Assembly (NCBI RefSeq): GCF_042186555.1
Contig: NC_133325.1
Location: 294,396,609 to 294,460,608 of the forward strand
DNA from: Aquarana catesbeiana
Taxonomy: Eukaryota; Chordata; Amphibia; Anura; Ranidae
Direction: 5' to 3'
Length of the DNA stretch: 64,000 bases
Shown here piece by piece: positions 9,290 to 20,454 of this stretch. Made by a program: the position numbers and the translations under genes. How positions within the stretch are numbered: the stretch's first letter is position 1; every line of letters begins with the position of its first letter. Below the pieces are notes generated by a model. That model did no database searches and was not told the DNA's origin. It saw only the letters and a list, made by a program, of their open reading frames with translations.

Positions 9290-9870
9290 TTTATGTAAAA
9301 AATGTTTTTATTAGAAAATTACTCCGAACGTAGTTTAAAGAATACAGAAATTTAAAGTATGAGCTCCGGTTTCACACATAGCAAGACATATTGGGTACAT
9401 ATACCAATCAAGCAGATAATTTATAACATAGTAGGTTGCAAGGGGTGCATAAGTACTTCTACTCCAAGCAATGTCATTTGTAATTATGGTAGTGCTTGCC
9501 AATAATAGAGGAGACCCCAATGCATTTTGACGTTTATAAGGTCATTGTCTTCCTCAGGGGGTCCTTTAAGCTCTGTAAAGGCATCAAAGAAAAAGTAATC
9601 GTATATTCTTTGTATATCATTAGATGTAAACATTCTATAGTGATCACTTGATATTTACCTTTAGTACCATATATGCTCGTTTTAATCGGAGATATCTTAA
9701 AAACACTGAAGGAAACGAAGAGATCCCCCACTCCTGATGCTGGACTCCCTTATACTGTTGTCCCTGCCTTCGCCTCAAAGGGGACAAAGCCAACCCGTGG
9801 GGCTTATGGGCGATCACAGGTATGTGGCTCTCCTCCACAAATGGAGGGGGAAGCAGGAAAAAACAGGACA
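9290..9870. mobile_element. Dispersed element with CTTCCTCAGGGGGTCC centre
   Basis: CCAATGCATTTTGACG and TCTTCCTCAGGGGGTCC (9552-9567) form the phrase also found in the middle of the foldback elements at about 40965-41010 and, in diverged form, elsewhere. The arms are not clear in this copy. Confidence 0.45.
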
Positions 9871-10430
9871 CCTATAAATTTATCATAATGAAAAAAGTTT
9901 CTTAGTATCTTATCTGTCTTTCAAAAGACTATATGTCAAATATGTAAATTGGTGTGCTTGGGTATAGAGAAAAGTTAATATGACAACAAGATGTTAAGTA
10001 TCTAAAGGTCTATATTCATATGGCAATATAAGGCCAGGTAGCCTGTGTGCGTCACCAAAAATATTTAAATGTTTATTGGCATAAATGTCACTATATTTAA
10101 TCTACTATATACCATAATACTGGTGTATTTAGGAAATTAGTAGTGAAAAGAAATGCAATGTGCCAGAGAGAAAAAAAAGGGGGGAGGGGAAGAAGGGGTG
10201 TTTACTGTGAGATATATTATAAGTTTATTTTTGTTAATGTTGCAGAAAAATTGCATGAACATAAACGTGAATTAAAGACTTGTTTGGTATTAAAGACTTG
10301 TTTGGTATTGCGAGATAAGGCATCTTTTGCATTCAGTGTTGTTCTACATCTGGGCTGTATGATGTTACTGTCTGGAAAAAGGAGGACATGCAGACATTTT
10401 GTCAGAAACCATGAAATCTGAGTCAGAAGT
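9871..10430. other. AT-rich intergenic sequence
   Basis: The only feature seen is a short direct duplication, TTAAAGACTTGTTTGGTAT, at about 10270-10309. No gene recognised. Confidence 0.4.
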
Positions 10431-10628
10431 ACAGTTAAATCACACTTGTTTAATAATAAAAGTAAATAGAACAAACATAGTCAAAACATAGCCAGAGTTC
10501 AGGAACTGGAACAGATAGTCAGACAAGCCAAACGTCAGAGAGCCGGAGATGAGCGTAGTAAAACAGGATCAGGAACAAGCCGGATCTGGAGCCAGAAGGG
10601 ATGTCAGCCAAGCAAGTCTTTAACAGGA

Positions 10629-11045
10629 ATGCAGGAGAGCATCTCTGTGATTTTGACCAAGGCTGATCCCAGCCCTGACACATTTCTGCTTCAGAAGGGC
10701 GAGAAGGCTGAAGACCTGCTGCTGGAGAGGATTACCTTTCTATACAGTGTGTCTAAGTGGCAGGTCCCTATGACGATTCATATGTACAATCCCTTTATGA
10801 AGAATGAGAAAATCCAGGCGTTCCTACAGTGGTACTGTGATTTTGTATCGGCTGGTACACTTTCAATGGCCATAGAATGTTCTGGGCACAATTTAAGGCT
10901 GATCAGGGTGGAGTGGGGGGAGGGGATGCATCACCCTCCCCAGGCATTTTAGATTGGCAGCAACCGTGGCTATCTGTGATATCCAGGTCAGCCTCCTTTT
11001 TGCTGTTCATGTTACTTCTTTGGGATGAAGTGACATAGGTGCACT
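10629..11045 (+). pseudogene. ZCCHC3-like (gag-like) retroelement pseudogene fragment
   Basis: The translated stretch includes SKWQVPMTIHMYNPFMKNE and KIQAFLQWYCDFVS. A frame change follows, then HHPPQAF, a stop, IGSNRGYL, a stop and YPGQPPF. I recall very similar phrases (MYNPF, AFL.RY, HPP..F.IGSNRGYL.YPGQPPFC) from the many ZCCHC3-like, gag-related proteins predicted in frog genomes, where they lead into a CCHC zinc knuckle. Here the knuckle is degenerate (CCSCYFFGMK followed by a stop). At least three in-frame stops or shifts make it a dead copy. It could equally be described as a decayed retroelement gag. It lies in intergenic repeat DNA and has no sign of host function. Confidence 0.65.
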
Positions 11046-11485
11046 TAGCTTCTCAATGAATCCAAAGCAGCCTGGGGAGAGGGGGGCACTTCTAAAAACG
11101 GAGCAGCACAACCCACCCCAGAACCCCGGCCTTGATTGCACTTGTTGCGAACGGATGAATGCTCTTCTCATACACCCAACCCAGCCATCATAACTGTCTG
11201 GCACCTTTGGCATACAGAACCTTTTTTTCCCAGCTGGTGAGGCGCCCCCCCTCCCCACCCACAGACTTGACAGTCCAGCCGACATCCATATCTCATTAAA
11301 ATGAGGAGCATGGGATATGGATGGGGTGATTTATATAGGACCTGTTCTGAGCAAAACAAATTGCTGCACCTCAGCATGCTCCCATCAACAGGATAAACCA
11401 TACTGTTCATACAGCAAAGGTTTCAGACCTCTGCAGTGAGGCTACTGCTTCCACATACAGAGCAAGGGCCCTTCTCTATACCATG
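11046..11485. other. Unassigned intergenic sequence
   Basis: Mixed composition with a C-rich run near 11241-11258. No conserved coding frame or repeat family recognised. Confidence 0.3.
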
Positions 11486-11740
11486 ATTGCAGGGGATAGA
11501 TTCCTTTACTCAGACTGCGTTTGTGATCTGTGTTACACTGATACATCGGCACCCAGATGCAGATTGCAAGGGCAGTGCATTCGAAAGCAGTGCGGTAAAC
11601 ACGCACAAAACTCGGTTTTCCTGCACTGCATTCTGGTTTGAACTGACTCGTGACTTTCCATGTCTTTTAATTTGATGGACCTGAAATGTTTTAGGTGATC
11701 TGAACCGAAAGTTCAATTGGGCCAGGTAGTAAAATACATC
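11486..11740. mobile_element. Degenerate MITE related to the 20099-20454 element
   Basis: It shares TGCAGATTGCAA, GCAGTGCATT and TTTCCTGCACTGC with the element at 20099-20454. The ends are not preserved. Confidence 0.5.
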
Positions 11741-11748
11741 CCTATTAA

Positions 11749-12709
11749 CCACTTAAGGACCAGCCACCGCAGTTATACTGCGGCAATGTGGCTCGATCCT
11801 GCAAATCGCCACAGGTGTACATCGGTTCGTACACAGTGATTTGTGGGTGTGCACTCCCATTGGCCAGAGGGGGAGCCAATCAGCGGGTACAGCTGACTCT
11901 ATGTTTGCCAGCGACCTGCGATCGTTCCCTGCAGTGACAGAACGGGGATCTCCCTGTGTAAACAAGGCAAAGCTCCGTTCTGACAGGGGAGATCATACAG
12001 ATCCTGTCTTTCTGCTATGCAGGAAGACTGATCTTTGTGTTTCCCCAGTCACACAGTCACCTATACAGTTAGAATACACAGGGAACACAATTGAACCCTT
12101 GATAGCCCCCAGTGTTTACCCCTTCCTTGCCAGTTTCATTAGTACAAGAACAGTGCATATTTTTAGCACTGATTACTGTAGTAATGTCACTGGTTGCCAA
12201 AAAAGTGTCAAAAATGTCAGTAAAGTGTCCGATCTGTCCACCGAAATGCCACAGGCCCGCTAAAAATCACTGGTCGCCGCCATTACTAGAAAAAAAAAAG
12301 CCATAAATCTATCCCCTATTTTGTAGTCGCTATAACTTTTGCGCAAACCAATCAATATACGTTTATTGCGATTTTTGTTACCAAAAATAAGTAGAAGAAT
12401 ACATATTGGCCTAAACTGATGAATATATTTGTTTTTTTACACTTTTGGGGGGAAATGTTTTATAGCAGAAAGTATTTTTTTTTTTTTTTTTTTTTAAATT
12501 GTCGGTCTTTTTTGTTTTGTTCTATAGCACAAAAAATAACAACCGCAGAGGTGATCAAATACCACCAAAAGAAAGCTCTATTTGTGGGAAAAACAGGACA
12601 TCAATTTTGTTTGGGTACAGCGTCGCACGCAATTGTCAGTTAAAGCAACGCAGTGCTGTTTCGCAAAAAATGGCCTGGTCAGGAAGTGGGTAAATCGGAG
12701 CTGAAGTGG
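11749..12709 (+). mobile_element. TTAA/CCACTT-family element, complete copy B
   Basis: This 961-bp copy starts CCACTTAAGGACCAGCC and ends GCTGAAGTGG, with TTAA on both sides (11745-11748 and 12710-12713), so each boundary reads TTAACCACTT or its complement. The internal core GTGATCAAATACCACCAAAA and GAAAGCTCTATTTGTGGG lies at about 12551-12588. No transposase is encoded. TTAA duplication with CC-ends is the signature of piggyBac-type insertion; the assignment is inference from that. Confidence 0.8.
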
Positions 12710-12742
12710 TTAATGGAGTATAACTTATCATACACCACACTT

Positions 12743-13635
12743 CAGGGGTGTCAAACACAATTTAATTGCAGGCCGCATCAGCAGTATAGTTGCCCTTTAA
12801 TGGGCCAGTTGTATCTGTAAGACTATGTATCTACTCTTATATTATTCAGGAGTGTATTACGTACAGAGTGCGTTCAGGGGTGCACTGTGTACAGAGTGCG
12901 TTCAGGGGTGCACTGTGTACAGAGTGTGTTCAGGGGTGCACTGTGTACAGAGTGCGTTCAGGGGTGCACTGTGTACAGAGTGCGTTCAGGGGTGCACTGT
13001 ATACAGAGTGCGTTCAGGGGTGCACTGTGTACAGAGTGCGTTCAGGGGTGCACTGTGTACAGAGTGCGTTCAGGGGTGCACTGTATACAGAGTGCGTTCA
13101 GGGGTGCACTGTGTACAGAGTGCGTTCAGGGGTGCACTGTGTACAGAGTGCGTTCAGGGGTGCACTGTATACAGAGTGCGTTCAGGGGTGCACTGTGTAC
13201 AGAGTGCGTTCAGGGGTGCACTGTGTACAGAGTGCGTTCAGGGGTGCACTGTGTACAGAGTGCGTTCAGGGGTGCACTGTATACAGAGTGCGTTCAGGGG
13301 TGCACTGTATACAGAGTGCGTTCAGGGGTGCACTGTGTACAGAGTGCAGAGTTTAGGGGTGTGCTCCCTCTCCCTATGTAGGCAGCCCTCTCTACTGCCT
13401 GTGTATTTGGCTCTGTTATACCTCCCTGTGTAGGTGGCACTGCCTTTCAGGGAGATCGCTCTGAGATTCTGGACGTGCCATGCCCCACCATTAGGGATCT
13501 GTTTTATCCGTGAGCCACTGAAAGAAAAGCTCTCCCTTGTAAACACAGAAGGCTTCTGGATTTCTGTCACAATCCGGCTGCAAAACTGGGTGGGAGGGCC
13601 ACATGACAGGGCCTGGCGGGCCGGACGTGTTTGCC
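12743..13635. mobile_element. hAT-like element carrying the 28-bp array
   Basis: The left end CAGGGGTGTCAAACAC with GGCCGCATCAGCAG, and GGCGGGCCGGACGTGTTTG on the right, resemble the two ends of Charlie-like hAT elements. The 28-bp minisatellite lies between them. I could not identify a target duplication, so the boundaries are approximate. Confidence 0.4.
12857..13352. repeat. 28-bp minisatellite with 84-bp higher-order period
   Basis: About 17 units contain GGTGCACTGTGTACAGAGTG and CGTTCAGG with exact 28-bp spacing. Most units read GTGTAC but those at 12998, 13082, 13166, 13278 and 13306 read GTATAC; the first three are 84 bp apart, so blocks of three units were copied together. The period is not a multiple of three and the plus strand lacks stops, so all three plus frames are open (up to 202 codons) and none is a gene. 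Confidence 0.95.
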
Positions 13636-13639
13636 ATAT

Positions 13640-13919
13640 GTGCCATATGATATGGCATACATGGCCCATATTGGCAATCAAGCATACACCTGCTCTCCTT
13701 TTATAGAGTTTTTCCTTGCAGGAAGCAATAGCACGGCTACTATGAATGGAGTAGGGGGGCAGAAAGGGCAAGCCTGTAACAGGTTTAGCTGCTCAAATTA
13801 ACTCCCGCAGTGCTGGACGATCAGAGGACTGAAAGTTCCAATGAACATAGCAACCAATAGCATAAGGGACACTTTTCATTCATTGTAGGTATCATCCTTG
13901 ATTTAGGCCAGCAGTTCAT
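13640..13919. other. Short palindrome and unassigned sequence
   Basis: TGCCATATGATATGGCA (13651-13667) is a near-perfect palindrome. The rest is not recognised. Confidence 0.35.
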
Positions 13920-14133
13920 ATACCTGTAGTGGAAAACTGGCAAGTAAACTTTCTGAGTTGGCAAAGTATCAACAATCTCTACACCGGGAGTTGTTTCTCT
14001 ACATCTGTTAAAGATGGACATAAAGAGAGTATAACCCCTTTGACAACTTTGGTCATCTTTGTCCCATTTAGGAGATTTACCTTCACTTCCTGTCCCCTAG
14101 CCAAAACAGGAAATGAGAGGAATTCCCTGCCAA
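13920..14133. repeat. Fragment of a dispersed repeat (CCATTTAGGAGATTTACCTTC)
   Basis: Phrases such as TAACCCC, TCTTTGTCCCATT, GGAGATTT and CCTTCACTTCCTGT correspond to those at about 16600-16690, which also adjoins a TTAA/CCACTT element. Confidence 0.45.
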
Positions 14134-14137
14134 TTAA

Positions 14138-14390
14138 CCACTTGCCGAGTGCGCTGTTGCCGAATGATGGATACAGCGCGGGCAGCCAGTTCTGGGGGGG
14201 GTCATATGACCTGCTCCTGTAATCGCGCCCAGCGCGCTCTGTGATCGCAGTGTCCTCTGGACTCTGCTGATCACAGATTGAGGTAAAGAGCCAATCAGCG
14301 GCTCTTTACCATGTGATCCACTGTGTCCAATCACCAGATAAGGAAAGCCCCATTCCACAGCCATCTTCTACACTGCATCTAGGGGTCTGT
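14138..14390 (+). mobile_element. TTAA/CCACTT-family copy, 5' end only
   Basis: TTAA at 14134-14137 is followed by CCACTTGCCGAGTGCGC. AGAGCCAATCAGCGGCTCTTT (14289-14309) forms a short palindrome. The copy runs into the purine-rich array and has no AAGTGG end. Confidence 0.6.
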
Positions 14391-14848
14391 AAGTTTGAGG
14401 GAGGGAGTGAGGGAAGAATTGTACTGGAGGCACAAGGGGTGGAGTAACATGTGTACTGAGGATGATAGGATTTGTGCTAGAATGAGGGCAAGACGATTTG
14501 TGCTAGGAATGGGGATTTGAGGGAAGGGAAGAGGATTTGCCCTAGGAAGGGGGATTTTGGGGAAGGTAAGAGGATTTGTGGTTGGAGGGGATGGGGGGTA
14601 GGGTTGTGTGGGAGAGAGCATTTTGGGGAGCAATTTGTGCTGGAGGGGGAAATTGGGGGGAGGATTTGTGCTAGGAGGGGGATAGGGGGTACAGGATTGG
14701 GATGGGAGAGGGGTATTTGGAATAGGAAGATTTTTGCTGGGAGGGGGGATTGGTAAGGGAGCATTTGCGCTAGGAGGGGGGACTAGAGGAGGAGAAAATG
14801 TGCTTGGAAGGAGGATTGGGGGAGGGGGATTTGTGCTAGTAGGGGATT
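14391..14848. repeat. G-rich purine array, irregular unit of about 40-50 bp
   Basis: GGATTTGTGCTAGGAGGGGGA-like phrases recur about ten times with variable spacing. The plus strand is strongly purine-rich. Confidence 0.75.
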
Positions 14849-15785
14849 TTGCGTTTTTTTGGTTATTTACTTAATAATGTTCAGAAAAATCTGCTCGTTC
14901 GTTTGGTGCAAAAAAGAGGCAGCTCTGAGCATTAGTTCACATGTTCCTCAACAAAATGTAAAATTTCGGTTTAAAGAAAAGATAATATTGTATGCTTGCA
15001 AACTCAGGTGTTAATAATACATGATCAACAAATGGGTAAAACACTTTAAAGTCAAGTTGAAAAAAAAAATTAAACTTTTTTTTTAGTTTGCCAAACGTAA
15101 GTAAAACTTGAGCTGTACCCTTATTGCTGCAAGCGCTTCCACTGCTAGACATTGTTTAATACACTCTGCATATTGATATTATTGAATAAGCCCAATAAGT
15201 GGGATAAAACTAAGAATCGTAGTAACATGCTACATAATGTGTTTTTTTTTTTTTTCATTTGCCATAAATATTTCAAGCTATTTATTTTAACACTGGAGTG
15301 GATACAGCCTTTCTATGAATTTCTCCAAATGTATTCTCTGTGCCATTCTTGGAAATCTAATATAATATGTACATGCCCTCTTAGACAGTTTGCAAGGTTT
15401 AACAGTAGAGGGCGCCTACATATTATTAATGCAAGTTCACTGAAGCACAATTCCTTGTCCTATCCTTTCCCTATATGGTGATTGATCTAGAATGATGTCA
15501 TAGTCTTATAGTTTCATTTGTCGTTGTTTTCGTCTGTCTTTATTATGCTGGTCACAGTCAGGTCTTCTAAATGGGTAATTTTGTCTGCCATAAAATATGA
15601 CAAAAAATCTGTGTCTAGTATTAGTGTTTAGAGGCAGAAACACTTGATTGCTAGGACTATTCTGTCACCAATGCCTCTATTGGAGTTTCTGTATGTACAT
15701 TTTATAGAATGCTTCATGCTGAGGGATCAAGGCTTCTGATAATATTACACATTTATGTTTAATTCTTGTTTATCTCCTTACAGCT
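14849..15785. other. AT-rich intergenic sequence
   Basis: Contains T and A runs near 15061-15083 and 15241-15255. No gene or dispersed family recognised. Confidence 0.4.
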
Positions 15786-15789
15786 TTAA

Positions 15790-16563
15790 CCACTTGCTTA
15801 CTGGGCACTTAAACCCCCCTCCTACCCAGACCATTTTTCAGCTTTCAGCGCTGACACACTTTGAATGACAATTGCGTGGACATACAACACTGTACCCAAA
15901 TGACATTTTTATCATTTTTTCTCCACAAATAGAGCTTTCTTTTGGTGGTATTTGATCACCTTTGCTTTGGTAATTTTTCTCCTTCATTGATGTACGCTGA
16001 TGAGGCGGCACTGATGGGCACCGATAGGTGGCAGTGATGGGCACTGATAGGTGGCAATAATGGGCACTGATTGGTTACACTGATAGGCAGCACTGCTAGG
16101 TGGCACTGATTGGCACCACTGGTGGGCATTGATAGGTGGCACTTGTGAGCATTGATAGGTGGCACGTGTAGGCATTGATAGGTGGCACTCATGGGCATTG
16201 ATAGGTGGCACTGGTGGGCACTGTGGGCACTGTCAAGTGGCAATGGCAGGTGGCACTGGCAGGGTGTACTGGTGGCACATATGAGGCAGAATTGCCTCTT
16301 CCTCTTCGGGACCGATGTCCCTTGCTGATAAGCCGGTGATCGGCTTTTTTTTCTCCTCGTGCTGTCAGCGTGAGAAGAAAAAAAACAATCACAGAGCTTT
16401 TGTTTTGATCATGTGATCAGCTGTCATTGGACCGGCCCCTTACTCGGATCGGTGATCACCCGAGTCTTAGTGACTTGGTGATCACAGGGCGCATGCACAT
16501 GGGACGGCCTCCCAGAAATTCAGGTCCGTGCCGTCATTCGGCTATAGAGCAGATGTCAAGTGG
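15790..16563 (-). mobile_element. TTAA/CCACTT-family element, complete copy C (reverse core)
   Basis: This 774-bp copy starts CCACTTGCTTACTGGGC and ends GATGTCAAGTGG, with TTAA at 15786-15789 and 16564-16567. The family core is on the minus strand at about 15925-15963. An internal array of GATAGGTGGCACTGATGGGCA-like units (15995-16265) is shared in type with copy G at 58028. Confidence 0.8.
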
Positions 16564-16567
16564 TTAA

Positions 16568-16933
16568 AGTAGAACTAAAGTTCACGTTGAATAGGGTATG
16601 GGGTGTTTTTAACCCCTGTCAGTTTTTTGCCATCTGTGCCCCATTGCGGAGATTTTCCTTCACTTACTGTGCCAATGCCCCTTGCGTTAAGGAAGACCAT
16701 TGTTTTGAATGGGCTGCTAAACGACCAGAGTGGACAGAAAAACCTAACTACACCTTTTTTTTCTACGCAAAGCACCACACTGCACAGCAGTGCGTTACCA
16801 TGCATTGCAACACAGGTACATTGTGGAGATGTGCTGGAAATAATGTGTTACCACAACATAGTTATGTGAATACAACATAAGGGTACAACATTTTAATTGA
16901 AAATGATCCCTTTCTGTTATATAAGAATAATTC
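16568..16933. other. Repeat fragment and unassigned sequence
   Basis: The first 120 bases resemble the repeat at 13920-14133. The remainder is not recognised. Confidence 0.35.
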
Positions 16934-16940
16934 CTTAATT

Positions 16941-17314
16941 CATAGCTCCCAACTGTCCCTGATTTCGAGGGACTGTCCCTGATTTGGAACAATGTCCCTC
17001 TATCCCTCATTCCTCCTCATTTGCCCCTCATTTTGGTCTGGTCTATATAGTTGTATATAAAATGCACTTTTTATCTATGAAAAAGTGTTTTCCAGCACTA
17101 AACCTTTCATATGATTTCTAAATTGCTGCATTTGTAAATTCCAAAAGCCAATATAAAGGAATAGTAGTGGTAAAAAAAAGCACTTGTGGGTTTAACCAAT
17201 CTTGTTTTTTTGTACAATTCTCCTTTAAGGGGCGTGGCAAGGGGTGTGTCCTATGCCTGCATACTTTTGCAGATAGGTGTCCCTCATTCCTATCTCAAAA
17301 AGTTGGGGGGTATG
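16941..17314 (+). mobile_element. hAT-type MITE, CATAGCTCCCAAC family (copy 1)
   Basis: This 374-bp element runs from CATAGCTCCCAACTGTCCCT to AAAGTTGGGGGGTATG. It is flanked by CTTAATT at 16934-16940 and 17315-17321, a 7-bp repeat that may be part of an 8-bp duplication with one mismatch. Internal phrases AAGGGGCGTGGCAAGG and GGTGTCCCTCATTC are shared with copies at 24000 and 25060. Confidence 0.85.
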
Positions 17315-17321
17315 CTTAATT

Positions 17322-18030
17322 TGACATTCAGTTCAGTCCTTGTTCACAGTATATAATGATATAAACAAATTAGTGGATCATACACATAAGAGCAGCCATA
17401 TGTGCAATAAAAAAAAACAAATACTGGTCAAATAAAAAAATCATATTAAAAAAATCATATCCTGTACAGGCTGTACATGCTGGTGCCGGTATTTGGGCAC
17501 CCTGCCACGTGTGTGCAATTTAATCTGTTTTTATACCATATTTTAAATAAACAATATCACACTATGATACCCTTTAATATGTCTCCTAATATGCCTCCTG
17601 ATGGCACTTTGTTGGAGAAGCAGTCTGGAGTATAGGACCATGAGACCTAGAAAGGGTCAAAGTGCGCATTTTGACTTACTTAAAAAGGGGGTCAAAAAAA
17701 TTTGGTGAATTCTTAATTACACTTTTGGGCACAAGAGGTGCAGAAGCAAAGATCTCACGGTGTTGGGAATTCTGTCTCTGTATAGACTTTTTATTAAACG
17801 TCATATGATTTTTTTTATTTGATTTGTATTTGTGGTCCTAAGTCACCCAGGCAGAGCACATAAATGTAAAATACAGCACCCGCTTTCACCTTTTCCTAGG
17901 ACAGGGCAGACACCGGGCACACCACCCCTCACTGCACAGACAGAGGCCACTTCAGAGCTTTACATCTTTCTCTCTTCATTCTCCAGACCATAACAGGAAT
18001 ATGTCTAGACAGGTTCAGTTTCAAGAAACT
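17322..18030. other. AT-rich intergenic sequence
   Basis: No recognised gene or repeat boundary. Confidence 0.35.
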
Positions 18031-18281
18031 TTAAGGTTTAGGCTCCTTTTACATAAGGCAGATTCCCTTCCAATCAGCAGGGAATCTGTGAGCTGATCCC
18101 CTGCTGATTGGAGCAGAGCGAGATAAGTGTCACATCCATATCTACTCAGTGTATGCAGAGCAGACACCGACAGACCCAGCTCTGCTATATGGGCGTCCGA
18201 GTGTAACCGGACTTCACTATTCAACTGCATGCAGCTACCTCCAATCCGGTCTACCAAAATGGAAAAGGACACAGTCCTCTT
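18031..18281. mobile_element. Degenerate MITE-like sequence with inverted GATTCCCT/AGGGAATC motif
   Basis: GATTCCCTTCCAATCAGCAG is followed by the partial complement GGGAATC and CTGCTGATTGG, so the stretch folds back on itself. A 33-T run follows at about 18283-18315. Confidence 0.4.
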
Positions 18282-18283
18282 CT

Positions 18284-18317
<34 letters not shown>

Positions 18318-18611
18318 CAGACCTGATCAGACTAGGTACAAGTCTGTGTACATATCTCAACTAGTTAGTGTATCCAGGAGAATATTACCTTTGGTTTTTT
18401 TTTCAGGACAAATTAGGCTTTTTTAGGTGGTAAATGGTGTTTTTTTTTTAAATTATTCATTATCAAAGAAATACTGGCTCAAAATAGTAAAAAAAAAATG
18501 TAGTTGTCCGGGTACCCCCGGCTGGCACTCTTGGCTCCCCCTCCCTGCTGAGTGCTGCTTGCTATGGAGGCATTTGTGCTTGCTCGTTCCCGTCCCCATT
18601 CTGTGTCTCCA

Positions 18612-18769
18612 TAAGGCTGGATTCACACCTATGCAGTTTTAGTGCTTTTTGCATTTTGCAGATTTGCACTACAGTCCATTTAACATGGTTTCCTATGGGA
18701 CACGTTCTGTAGTGTAAATCTGCAAAATGCAAAAAGCAGTAAAAATGCATAGGTGTGAATCCAGCCTTA
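18612..18769. mobile_element. Short foldback element (158 bp)
   Basis: TAAGGCTGGATTCACACCTA and the following TGCAGTTTTAGTGC are mirrored by the complementary right arm, which ends AGGTGTGAATCCAGCCTTA. The arms are about 60 bp with a 35-bp loop. It abuts the PIF-type MITE at 18770 with no spacer. Confidence 0.85.
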
Positions 18770-19131
18770 TGCCGTGTACACATGACCGTTTTTCCCGTCA
18801 GAATAAGCTCTGACGGTTTTTTCAACGGAGTTCCGCTGAAACGGACTTGCCTACACACGATCACAGTAAAGGCCGATTGTTTCGAACGCGATGACGTACG
18901 ACAGGACTAGAAAAAGGAAGTTCAATAGCCAGTAGCCAATAGCTGCCCTTGTGTCGGGTTTTCCCGATAGGAATTGATTCCGTCGGAAAGATTTAAAACA
19001 TGTTCTGTTTCTAGATCCATCAGAATTTTCGAAAGAAAAAGTCCAATGAAGCCCACACACGATCGAAATATCCGATGGAATGATTCCATCTGACCTTTTC
19101 TGCCGGAAAGTCCGGTCGTGTGTACGCGGCA
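18770..19131. mobile_element. PIF/Harbinger-type MITE (TGCCGTGTACAC family, copy 1)
   Basis: The ends are TGCCGTGTACACATGACC and GGTCGTGTGTACGCGGCA. The right flank is TAA. The left flank is TTA, shared with the foldback, so the duplication is not clean here as it is in the copies at 45912 and 54731. Confidence 0.75.
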
Positions 19132-19410
19132 TAAGACACACAGAGCCCCACTCCCTGCTCCCTCCTCACTGGCTGTGATTGACAGAAGTGGGAGCCAATG
19201 GCTCCTGCTGCTGTATCTGAGCCATTAAGGAGGAAGAGAAGAGGGAGAGCCGCTGCTCTTGTGCACATTGCTGGAGCAAGATCAGGCTCAGGTAAGTACT
19301 AGGGGGCTGAAGGGGAGCTACATATTGAAGGTTTTTTTATTTTTGCTTAATGCATAGAATGCATGAGGGTAAAAAAAAGAACCTTCAGCCTTTAGAACCG
19401 CTCTATCCCT
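19132..19410. repeat. Dispersed repeat with GAGCCAATGGC and TCAGGTAAGTA
   Basis: Order of phrases: TGTGATTGACAG, GAGCCAATGGCTCCTGCTGC, CTCTTGTGCACAT, TCAGGTAAGTA, then ATGCATAGAATGCATGA. The same order is found at 25880-26110, which defines a repeat family of unknown class. Confidence 0.65.
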
Positions 19411-19674
19411 TGGGCCCCTGAGCCCTTTTCTCACTACAACCCCCTTGAGTCCCAAAACCTTTTTTTTTTTTTTCATTTTGGGATGTTGCAGTTCAGCACT
19501 TTATACCTTTTAACATTTGCAGCCCAGTGTAACACATTATGCATCATCTCTTGGGAAAGATACAGTAGGGATTTAATTATATAGTGGATGTATATTTTTT
19601 TTAGATTTTGACTTGGTGGAAATAGAGAAAATGCATGAAACAATGCATCATATATTTTTTACAACACCACTTAG
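19411..19674. other. Unassigned sequence
   Basis: A T run near 19461-19475; nothing else recognised. Confidence 0.3.
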
Positions 19675-19946
19675 TCCTGGTTCATACTAGTGCATTTTCA
19701 GATGCGATTTGAGACACACAGAATCGCATGACAATGGAAATCACATTGTTTTCATCGTAGTTCCCATCTACTCCAATGCAGCACAGCACTGTTTTGGAAA
19801 AGGATCCGTATTACTTCGGTGCGATTCCAGCGCAATTTTGGTTCCACAGAATATGCAAACCACATCTGAAACGCAACCAAGTTGCACTACATAATCGCAC
19901 TGAAAATTGGGTCAAAATTGGATAACAGGAATGTGAACCTAGCCTT
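19675..19946. mobile_element. GGTTCAYACT-type MITE
   Basis: Starts TCCTGGTTCATACTAGTGC and ends ATGTGAACCTAGCC, complementary over the GGTTCA core. Internal GCGATTCCAGCGCAATT-type phrases are typical of this composite of fold-back motifs. Confidence 0.55.
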
Positions 19947-20098
19947 ATACATACTTTGTGTAGCCTAAAATATTTTGCCCAATATATAACTGAAAAAGTT
20001 GACTAAAATGATAAATGATATGCAGGATTTTTATGTAGTGGAATGGGAAAGCTTAAGACATAGACCCAGTGAAAGGTTCTTTACTTTTTCTTCACTGA

Positions 20099-20454
20099 GG
20101 GTCGGTTCACACCGGGATTTACGCAGTAACGCGCTGTGCATTCCTGTGCGATTCACATGCAGTTCTGTGTGGTGCAATTTCGGCTGGCTGAAATGGGCTG
20201 AAATTGCACTGCACCACACCAAATGTAGTACATGTACTACGTTTGGAAACTCACTGCAACCGCATTGCATGGTACTTCTGTACCATGCGATCTGGTGCTG
20301 GCAAACGCACTGCATGTGCATCCTGTGTTTGGGGTGTCATTCCCTTAATAATGACACCCACTGCAGATTGCAACTGCAGTGCATTTTGAATGCAGTGCAG
20401 GAAACACTCACAGAACGCAGGTTTCCTGCACTGCGTTCTACAGTGAACCGACCC
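20099..20454. mobile_element. MITE with GGGTCGGTTCAC ends
   Basis: GGGTCGGTTCAC at the left is matched by GTGAACCGACCC at the right. The interior has several GCACTGC/GCAGTGC inverted motifs and a TGGTACTTCTGTACCA hairpin (20270-20285). Confidence 0.75.

Noticed and set aside
12790..13433. Three overlapping plus-strand frames of 164-202 codons rich in CVQGCTVYRV
   Set aside because: Same effect from the 28-bp array; all three frames give the same repeat shifted.
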